Source: Legionella sp. | Lineage (GTDB): Bacteria > Pseudomonadota > Gammaproteobacteria > Legionellales > Legionellaceae | DNA: 64,000 bases | Reading direction: 5' to 3' | Assembly: GCA_002786205.1 (NCBI GenBank) | Contig: PEQM01000011.1 | Span: 124,001 to 188,000 of the forward strand | Shown: positions 57,075-64,000 of the stretch, one piece after another | Numbering within the stretch: the first letter of the stretch is position 1 | Layout of the letters: each line of letters starts with the position of its first letter | Position numbers and translations under genes: made by a program | The notes under the pieces: model-generated | Seen by the model: only the letters and a program-made list of their open reading frames with translations | Told to the model about the DNA's origin: nothing | Databases searched by the model: none

Positions 57075-60000
57075 ACTCACCCCTTAATGTTGATTCAGTT
57101 GTACACTGCTTTACTTGTTTTTGCCGCAGCAATTTATCGATATAGGCTGAGAAAGTAGCCAATTCAGGCAGTTCATAAAGATTCATTACATGGGCTTTGA
57201 CACCATAATGTTCGAGAAGTTTTGTCATAAACTGCACTGCTGATAAAGAATGTCCGCCTAAGGTAAAGAAATTATGTTGCCGACCTACGGCGTTAATCCC
57301 CAATAAATGAGCCCATTGTTTGGCAATCCACTGTTCAACAGGCGTTTGGGGCTGATCTTCATCACTCAAGATACATGTGTTTTTTACCTCCAGATCTAAA
57401 TCTTTCGCTAAATCATGAATGGAGGCCACCCGGTTCCAATTCAGTAACACATCATCCATATCAATAGTTGAAATCACTAGCCTTGGACCAAATTGATGAG
57501 TGAGCAAGCGATTATAGACTTCATTGACTTCGGCATCGTTCATGCGATTTCGTTTGTGTTCGGTACTTAAATCAGCAAACTGTGGCACCACATTCACTTT
57601 TAAAGGTCTATCCATGTTGATAGCACCCCAATTGATACTTAAAATCGGCTGACCGGTCTGCGCGGCATAATATTCAGCCAAATAATCAACAAAAGTATTG
57701 GCTGCGGTATTATCCAATTGTCCTAAACCACCAATAATTGCATTCATGCTGGAGCAGAGAATCATAAAATCAAGTGGTTTGTCTGCGAACAATTCGCATA
57801 AGTGATAACTACCATATACTTTAGCCTGATAACTTTCATATAAAGAATCAGCCGTTTTCATGGCAATGATTCCATTCACCGTTTCTCCAGCTGCATGAAT
57901 TACACCGTTAATAGGCCCTAAGTCCGATTCGATGTGAGTGATGACGTTGTTCATATTGTCTTTGTTGCTCACGTCACCGACATAAATCTGAACCAGGCAT
58001 CCTCGTTCTCTTATCCTTTGTAAGCGCTCAAGGTTAAGCCGAGTCGGATGATCCGGTTCATATTGAGCACATTGAGTTGCCCAATCAGCTGGATGGGGCA
58101 TAGGCGTTCGTGTCAAGAGTGCCAATTTTATTTGTGGGAATTGTGAAAAATAGTCGGCAATGTCCAGACCTAATTGACCTAAACCACCTGTTATCAGAAT
58201 CACTTTGCTCTCTTGAACTGCAAATGGTGATTTTGCCTGAGCATGTATTGGCGTACGTACATAAGTTCTGATCCAGCGTGTCATGCCGCGCAACACAATT
58301 TCTTCTTGATCGTACTGGTTTTTTGCTAACTCCTGCACTACTTGTCTGAATTGTCGTGAGCTATATTGAGGGTGATCCACATAATCGATATCAATAAGTT
58401 GTGCTTGTACAGTGAGGTATTCCTTGGGTATGACTTTGACCGCGGCCAGAACAGGTACTTTGTGGGGCTCATGCAAACCTTCTGCAATACGATTCAGACG
58501 ATTGGTTAAAAGAGTTAATTTTAAGGGGGTATCCTGAAGAACTTGCTCCCAGGCTTGCATCAGATAAATACAGCTTAACAGACCGTAAGGTTGATGGGTG
58601 TTAAACGATTCAATGGTTGAAGGGCTTCGGGTTGGCGTTAGTGTCAAACCGTGGAGGAAGTATTGTGGTATCAGCTCTTCTTTTTGTAACGCTTGTAACA
58701 TTTTTTTATAGTCGCTAGCCTGCATGAGATCAATTTGATAAGTGCTTTGGTTTATGACTTCAAATGAAGATCCCGTATAGATTTTAATGATGTGTTTAAA
58801 ACCTTTTAACGCATCCCACTGTATCAGTGTTTCTGTTGCTTTTGTAATCAAAACAGCAATCGTACTGGTCTGCGTGTTTGTCAATTCAGTGGATAGCGTC
58901 TGAGGCTTCCAGCTAGGCTGATAAAACCAATCTGCTACTGGAAGTTTGGTTGCACGGTTTTCCTGATGCTTTTCTATCCAATAGCGATTCCGTTCAAAAG
59001 GATAGCCCGACAAATGCACCATGGTAGGCTTGTAGTTCAGGTAGTGTGAATTCCAGTCCATTTGATGACCAAGAAGCCACTGTTCTGCACTTTGAGCCAA
59101 ATCCTGTTTGGAACATTGTTCTACAGGAAGAAGAGTGGTTCTGTCTAAAAGTTGCTCACAAGAGTGGATGGTGTAAGTTTTTTGTTTTATGGCAGTTACC
59201 GCGTCATCGAGACTAGTGACAACCAGGGCTGTACGATAACGAAAATGAGCGCGTCCTTCTTGCAGTGTTCGAGCTATAGCATGCAAAGAACTGGAAGATG
59301 GGGGGCATTCAGCAAAATGTCTTAATTTTTCTTGTAAAGCGGATTCGGTTTTGGCTGAAAAAAGAAGCAACGCAGGTGTTGATGGTGGAACTTGTCGTTC
59401 TACGGCTTGATATTGCTGCAGCACCACATGAGCATTGGTACCGCCAATACCAAAACAACTCACTCCAGCAATACAGGCTTCCTGAAGTTCTTGTAAAGAA
59501 GAATTCACGTAAAAGGCAGAAGCATCCCAGTCAAAGACTTTGGTTGGTTCCTTATGATGCAATGTTGGCGGGAGTAGCTGATGATGAAGAGCCAAGGTTG
59601 TTTTGATAAATCCAGCAACACCTGATGCCACATCAAGATGTCCTATATTAGATTTGAGTGAACCTATAGCGCAGGATTTAGGACCGGGCATTTGCTCCGC
59701 AAACACCTGTTGCAGGGCGCTTAGTTCAACCGGATCGCCCAATTGTGTGCCTGTACCATGAGTTTCTACATAATGCACTTGATCGGGCGTAATGTTCGCA
59801 TTGGCCTGTGCTGATAAAATAACGTCAATCTGCCCGTCAACGCCTGGTGCCGCATAGCCGGCTTTTTGATGACCATCATTATTCGTTGCGCTGCCTCTAA
59901 TCACCGCATAAATCGGATTGCCATCTTCTAAGGCATCACTTAATCTTTTGAGTACCACAACTCCTAAACCGTTGCTAAAAATAGTGCCCTGGGCTTGATT

Positions 60001-60696
60001 AGAAAAAGGGCGACAATGCCCGTCAGGAGACAAGATACCATCAACGCTGTGCAAATAGCCTTTTTGTGGCGTTGTAATTGAAACGCCACCGGCAATAGCG
60101 GCATCGATTTGATAGGTTAATAAATGCTGGCAGGCTTCATGAATAGCGACTAAGGAAGTAGAACAAGCGGTTTGAATATTCAGTGCCGGACCACGACAAT
60201 TGAGCTGATAAGCAATCCGCGTGGCCAAATAGTCAGCGCCATTACTAAATAATATTTGTTGTATCTCGTCTGAATCAGTAATACCAGGATGAGATAAAAT
60301 ATTATTGAGCAAATAAGTGTTCAGGCTGCTTCCGGCAAAGACGCCCAAGGCTCCTTCATAATCAAGCGGGTTAATCGCCGCATCTTCACAAGCTAGCCAG
60401 GCATGTTCTAACATCTTTCTTTGTTGCGGATCGATCAATGCTGCTTCGCGCGGAGAATAACCAAAAAAATGTGCGTCAAAAAATTCAATGTCCTGCACTA
60501 TACCCGCGCGTGGAACGTAGTTTTCTTTATTGCGCTCAGTAGGAGATACCCCGGCGGCGTTCAGTTGTTCCTCTGATAATGTGCATAAGGTTTCCTTGCC
60601 CTGAATGAGATTTTGCCAAAACTCCTGAATGTTTTTTGCCCCAGGAAATTCACCAGATAATCCGACCACTGCAATGTGTAATTCATTATGAGACAT
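57061..60696 (-). CDS. AT-less polyketide synthase module KS-KR-ACP
   Basis: The 1211-aa protein has KS (1-428; Cys178 in TACSTSL, His313, His353), then the usual KS-AT linker (443-495) and the post-AT linker (HLSGYPFERNRYW, 561-573), with only ~65 residues between them, so the ~300-residue AT is missing. A structural KR subdomain (590-820) and a Rossmann KR (830-1030, LITGGLGQLG) follow, then ACP (Ser1150 in LGGHSLS). In the KR, Lys959, Ser982/983 and Asn1000 are present, but the catalytic Tyr is Asn996 (GQLDNTAANTF), so reduction is doubtful. Its ATG lies 17 bases after the previous stop. Malonyl units would have to come from an AT in trans. Confidence 0.92.
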   Translation of the reverse strand: MSHNELHIAVVGLSGEFPGAKNIQEFWQNLIQGKETLCTLSEEQLNAAGVSPTERNKENYVPRAGIVQDIEFFDAHFFGYSPREAALIDPQQRKMLEHAWLACEDAAINPLDYEGALGVFAGSSLNTYLLNNILSHPGITDSDEIQQILFSNGADYLATRIAYQLNCRGPALNIQTACSTSLVAIHEACQHLLTYQIDAAIAGGVSITTPQKGYLHSVDGILSPDGHCRPFSNQAQGTIFSNGLGVVVLKRLSDALEDGNPIYAVIRGSATNNDGHQKAGYAAPGVDGQIDVILSAQANANITPDQVHYVETHGTGTQLGDPVELSALQQVFAEQMPGPKSCAIGSLKSNIGHLDVASGVAGFIKTTLALHHQLLPPTLHHKEPTKVFDWDASAFYVNSSLQELQEACIAGVSCFGIGGTNAHVVLQQYQAVERQVPPSTPALLLFSAKTESALQEKLRHFAECPPSSSSLHAIARTLQEGRAHFRYRTALVVTSLDDAVTAIKQKTYTIHSCEQLLDRTTLLPVEQCSKQDLAQSAEQWLLGHQMDWNSHYLNYKPTMVHLSGYPFERNRYWIEKHQENRATKLPVADWFYQPSWKPQTLSTELTNTQTSTIAVLITKATETLIQWDALKGFKHIIKIYTGSSFEVINQSTYQIDLMQASDYKKMLQALQKEELIPQYFLHGLTLTPTRSPSTIESFNTHQPYGLLSCIYLMQAWEQVLQDTPLKLTLLTNRLNRIAEGLHEPHKVPVLAAVKVIPKEYLTVQAQLIDIDYVDHPQYSSRQFRQVVQELAKNQYDQEEIVLRGMTRWIRTYVRTPIHAQAKSPFAVQESKVILITGGLGQLGLDIADYFSQFPQIKLALLTRTPMPHPADWATQCAQYEPDHPTRLNLERLQRIRERGCLVQIYVGDVSNKDNMNNVITHIESDLGPINGVIHAAGETVNGIIAMKTADSLYESYQAKVYGSYHLCELFADKPLDFMILCSSMNAIIGGLGQLDNTAANTFVDYLAEYYAAQTGQPILSINWGAINMDRPLKVNVVPQFADLSTEHKRNRMNDAEVNEVYNRLLTHQFGPRLVISTIDMDDVLLNWNRVASIHDLAKDLDLEVKNTCILSDEDQPQTPVEQWIAKQWAHLLGINAVGRQHNFFTLGGHSLSAVQFMTKLLEHYGVKAHVMNLYELPELATFSAYIDKLLRQKQVKQCTTESTLRGEYEAQ

Positions 60697-60713
60697 AGTG
60701 CTGCCTTATGTTT

Positions 60714-63700
60714 TTATTCTTTGGAATACGCTGCCAAGGCAGCTCGCTGTTTTTCTGCCCGCTCTCTGACTTTAGATAAACGGTTGTTCTGTTTTACTGG
60801 ATTGGGACTTATTTTTTTCGCCAATTGTTCAATCGTACCGGCAGCAAATAAATCCATGATCGTGCAAGCATGTTGAAAAGTGCTTTGTATGTTCCGGATC
60901 AATTCAAAGGCCAGTAAAGAGTCTCCCCCAGCTTCAAAAAAATTATCTTGTATGCCTATGGGCGTAACGCCGATTAAAGACTCCCAAATATCAATCAATT
61001 GTTGCTGAACCACAGTCGATGCCTTGACATACTCACTTCTTAGTGTAGGTCGGGGATGCAATTGATTTTTAATTGGTGCTTTGGCTTTTTTTCCATCACT
61101 GTAAAGCCATTGCTTTATTCGAGTGGACAAATCGACGGTAGAAACCAGTAATTGTTGCCAATCATTTTGACTAAAGGCCTGACGCAACAAAGTTAAGCCT
61201 TCCTCTGGTGTAATTGCCAGTTTATCCAAAGAAGCACCTAAGGCACTGTTTTGCACTTTATCTGCTTCTTTGAGATGAAAATTCCAAGCATCCCAATTCA
61301 TAATGCGCCAGTCTGGATGGTATTTTTTTACATAAGCATCCAGTAGATTGTGTACACTGGCATAGGCTGCAAGTCCTATCCCGGCAAGTACGGAGGAGAT
61401 GGACGAAATGATCAGGCAATCGGGGATAGAGAATTCATTCATCACCTGCGCAATCACTTCCAAACCACGTAATTTCGGTTGGAAAAGCTGCTTGCAGTGT
61501 GCTGCTGTCAATTCAGACAGGACTTTGTAATGCATATCACTACCTGCTCCGGCTATATGCACGATACCATCGATAGTCCCTATGGTTTCACAAACCTGTT
61601 GTACTTCCTGTCTTGATGTAATATCCGCTGTAACAGGGATGATGGAATAGCCCTTCGCGCGCCAGCTTATTAGCTGGTGCAGGCGTTTTTTTATGCTCTC
61701 AGGTGTCGTACTGTCCTGAATACAAGCTTCCCAATGTTCTTCGCTGGGCACAGCGGTTCTGCCGAGTAAAACCAAGGTGGCTTGATAGTCTTGGGCAAGA
61801 AAATCTATATGTACCGAAGCGACATCACCAAATCCACCGGTAATTAGATATGTTCCTCCCTTTTTAAAGTAGGTTGGGGCTTGAACTTCATTCTTTTTTG
61901 GATTTTTATATTGCATTTGCCAGCAACGATGATCACGCCAAATTGCATGATCAGATAACTCAGTATCCATCACCGAATTGATGATTTGCTTACATTGTAA
62001 ATGAGGCTGTTCTTGCGGATCCAAATCAATTATTTTGGTAGCCATATGTGGCATTTCTTGTCGGATACCACGACTAAAGGCAAGAAAAGCATTGAGATGA
62101 GGATGGTTGTTGTGACAAAAAAGATCGCTCATTCCATTAACAATGAATACATATTGTTGTACTGAACGAATAAAATGAGGATTAGTAACCCAGTTTATCA
62201 TCTGTTCAATAGAATTCGGGGTGTCTTCCCATGATCTAGGTGTTCTAGGTGTATCTATCCAATGCAGTACCCGGCAACCGTTCCATTGTTGCATGTCATG
62301 TTGCGTTAGAGCAGAGAGCACAAGATAGGGTATCTGTTCATTTTGACAGTGTTGCGCCACCAGCTGCAAAGAAGGATGGTTTGCATCCCCAACGAGCACT
62401 ACCGGTTGTTTACTCAATGCGGCATGAGCGCACTGTGTTTCTTGCCAGGTTATTTGATACAGCCATTGACTGTAATCGGGGTACTTTTTTTCCTGCGTCT
62501 GCACCGTAGAGGCTACATTTTGTTTTTGTAACCAATAAGAGCTTAACTGCAACGGCGTCGGTGGTAATATGACTTTTTGAACGGTGTCCACATAAGCTTT
62601 CGACCAATCAATGATGGCTCCAGCTAACCAAGCCGAATTAAGCGCTGTGCGGTCGAGTTCTGATGTGAAATCAAAAGAAATTTGTTCTTTGCATTCCCTA
62701 AACTCGGTTATGGAGATGTTTGTTAATTTGGTTATTAAATCGTCAATAGATGACGCTTGTGTACTGTAACGAAAAGCCTCTTGTTTGCGTCCTGTTTGCA
62801 AGGTATAGGCTAAACGAGTAAGACTGATGGATGGATTTTTTTGTAAAAAAGCAGCCAGGCAACGTATCCATGCGAGCAGGCGATCTGCCGAGGAGGCAGA
62901 CAAGATGATGAGGGATGATAATGCGTGCTCTGCGATGGTTGATGGAATCGTCGGACTTTCTTCCAGAATGATATGGGCATTGGTTCCACCAAAGCCAAAA
63001 GCACTAACTCCGGAGCGACGCGGGGTTGCGCCATTTTTTTCCCACGGCTGAGGCGTGGTGTTAATTTTAAACAAAGTGGGATTACCCACTATACGAGGGT
63101 TCCATTGTTTAAAATGAATTTGTGGGGTTAATGTTTTAAAATATAACATCAAGCTGGTTTTAATCAGTCCAATAATTCCCGCTGCCACATCCAAATGACC
63201 AATATTCGCTTTGACAGAACCTAGAGTACAAGTCGACACTCGGTTTTGAAACACCTCAGTTAATGCAGCCAGTTCAACGGGATCACCGATAGGTGTTCCG
63301 GTACCGTGCGCTTCTACATATTGGATAGATTCCGGATCGGCTTCAGCAATACGCAAGGCTTTGGCTATGACTTGCACTTGTCCTTGCACGCAAGGTGCGG
63401 TAAAACTTGCTTTTTCGGCTCCATCATTATTGACGGCGCTTCCTTTTATAACACTGTAAATCGTATCTCCATCCTTAAGGGCCTCAGGTAAACGCTTGAG
63501 CAGCAGGACGCCATAACCGCTAGAAAAAACAGTGCCAGCTGCATCATCAGAAAAAGGGCGGCAATGACCATCGGGTGATGCAAAGCCTCCTTCAACGGGT
63601 GTATAGCCTTGATTTTGGGGTATGATTAAAGAGATTCCTCCCACCAAAGCCAGATCGCACTGTCGGGTCAGTAAAGCCAATCGAGCCTGATGAACAGCTA

Positions 63701-64000
63701 CTAATGAAGAAGAGCAACCATTTTGAATAGTCATGCTCGGGCCGGTCAAATTCAGGCAATAAGACACCCGAGTTGCCAGACAATCTGGAGAATTACCTAG
63801 CAAGGCAGCCTGGTATTGTTGCTGTTCTATGCCTTGTTTGAGTAAGACCTCCGTTAAATAGGCATTATGGCTTGCACAAGCAAAGACCCCTACGGATTGA
63901 TGAGTAGGGCTTGCATTACCACTGGTATCCAATGCTTGGGCACAAGCTTGTAAAAATAAGCGATGCTGCGGATCCATAAACTCGGCATCACGAGCGGTAT
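60714..64000 (-). CDS. AT-less polyketide synthase module KS-KR-ACP, 5' end beyond the window
   Basis: The frame is open through base 64000, so the N-terminus is missing; ARDAEFMDPQHR at the edge is internal KS sequence. Numbering from the Met at 63977: KS Cys88 (NGCSSSL), His224 (EAHGTGT), His261 (NIGHLD); KS-AT linker (355-420); post-AT linker remnant (PPTPLQLSSYWLQ, 472-484); no AT between them; structural KR half (500-700); KR (705-890) with GGFGDVA in place of GGxGxLG and intact Ser861/862, Tyr872 and Asn877; ACP with GGDSL near 1035. The C-terminus is a basic helix (VRERAEKQRAALAAY) that may dock to the next KS. The KR is more likely active than the one in the neighbour, though its nucleotide loop is altered. 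Confidence 0.9.
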   Translation of the reverse strand, partial: TARDAEFMDPQHRLFLQACAQALDTSGNASPTHQSVGVFACASHNAYLTEVLLKQGIEQQQYQAALLGNSPDCLATRVSYCLNLTGPSMTIQNGCSSSLVAVHQARLALLTRQCDLALVGGISLIIPQNQGYTPVEGGFASPDGHCRPFSDDAAGTVFSSGYGVLLLKRLPEALKDGDTIYSVIKGSAVNNDGAEKASFTAPCVQGQVQVIAKALRIAEADPESIQYVEAHGTGTPIGDPVELAALTEVFQNRVSTCTLGSVKANIGHLDVAAGIIGLIKTSLMLYFKTLTPQIHFKQWNPRIVGNPTLFKINTTPQPWEKNGATPRRSGVSAFGFGGTNAHIILEESPTIPSTIAEHALSSLIILSASSADRLLAWIRCLAAFLQKNPSISLTRLAYTLQTGRKQEAFRYSTQASSIDDLITKLTNISITEFRECKEQISFDFTSELDRTALNSAWLAGAIIDWSKAYVDTVQKVILPPTPLQLSSYWLQKQNVASTVQTQEKKYPDYSQWLYQITWQETQCAHAALSKQPVVLVGDANHPSLQLVAQHCQNEQIPYLVLSALTQHDMQQWNGCRVLHWIDTPRTPRSWEDTPNSIEQMINWVTNPHFIRSVQQYVFIVNGMSDLFCHNNHPHLNAFLAFSRGIRQEMPHMATKIIDLDPQEQPHLQCKQIINSVMDTELSDHAIWRDHRCWQMQYKNPKKNEVQAPTYFKKGGTYLITGGFGDVASVHIDFLAQDYQATLVLLGRTAVPSEEHWEACIQDSTTPESIKKRLHQLISWRAKGYSIIPVTADITSRQEVQQVCETIGTIDGIVHIAGAGSDMHYKVLSELTAAHCKQLFQPKLRGLEVIAQVMNEFSIPDCLIISSISSVLAGIGLAAYASVHNLLDAYVKKYHPDWRIMNWDAWNFHLKEADKVQNSALGASLDKLAITPEEGLTLLRQAFSQNDWQQLLVSTVDLSTRIKQWLYSDGKKAKAPIKNQLHPRPTLRSEYVKASTVVQQQLIDIWESLIGVTPIGIQDNFFEAGGDSLLAFELIRNIQSTFQHACTIMDLFAAGTIEQLAKKISPNPVKQNNRLSKVRERAEKQRAALAAYSKE

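Overview
The window reads as chromosomal DNA of a gamma-proteobacterium, most likely a Legionella species or a close relative. The reasons are the AT-rich core genes, the tig-clpP-clpX-lon-hupB-ppiD order with interspersed tRNA genes, the bimodular QueF, and short AT-rich spacers. The species assignment is inference from gene content; no database was searched.

Positions 1-24900 hold mostly core genes. In order they are a 2-oxoacid:ferredoxin oxidoreductase (alpha tail plus complete beta), a Bax-inhibitor-1/YccA membrane protein, a nitrilase-family hydrolase followed by tldD, a small unknown protein, mfd, an APC amino-acid transporter, rmuC, ligA, dnaE, and an unknown 409-aa protein with a hydrophobic centre and an acidic tail. 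A UbiA-type prenyltransferase, a WbpM/CapD-type sugar dehydratase, a second amino-acid permease and queF follow. A tyrosine recombinase (25033-26256) sits beside a tRNA block (Pro, Arg, His, Leu) that leads into the proteostasis genes tig, clpP, clpX and lon. After these come hupB, tRNA-Val, tRNA-Asp and ppiD.

From about 35.8 kb the character changes. A decayed insertion element with perfect 19-bp inverted repeats and a Tn5/IS4-like transposase tail marks the edge. Beyond it, the minus strand from 36246 to past the right end is one large NRPS-PKS biosynthetic locus. In transcription order it contains: PKS KS-KR-ACP (5' end outside the window), PKS KS-KR-ACP, NRPS A-T-C-A-T, PKS KS-AT-ACP, a CmlA-like diiron beta-hydroxylase, a type II thioesterase, a Bcr/CflA-type exporter, NRPS C-A-T-C-T-C-A-T, and an amidase. 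Most junctions overlap or touch, so the locus is probably expressed as one or a few long messages.

The locus is the main item of interest. Two of three PKS proteins have lost their acyltransferase but keep the flanking linkers, so the one remaining AT may serve them in trans. One KR lacks its catalytic Tyr. One NRPS module has no adenylation domain. No module ends in a thioesterase or reductase. A CmlA-type tailoring enzyme suggests a beta-hydroxylated amino acid. Two spacers inside the locus hold large inverted repeats, one of which can fold into a three-tier stem just ahead of the largest NRPS gene. The product cannot be deduced from this window alone.
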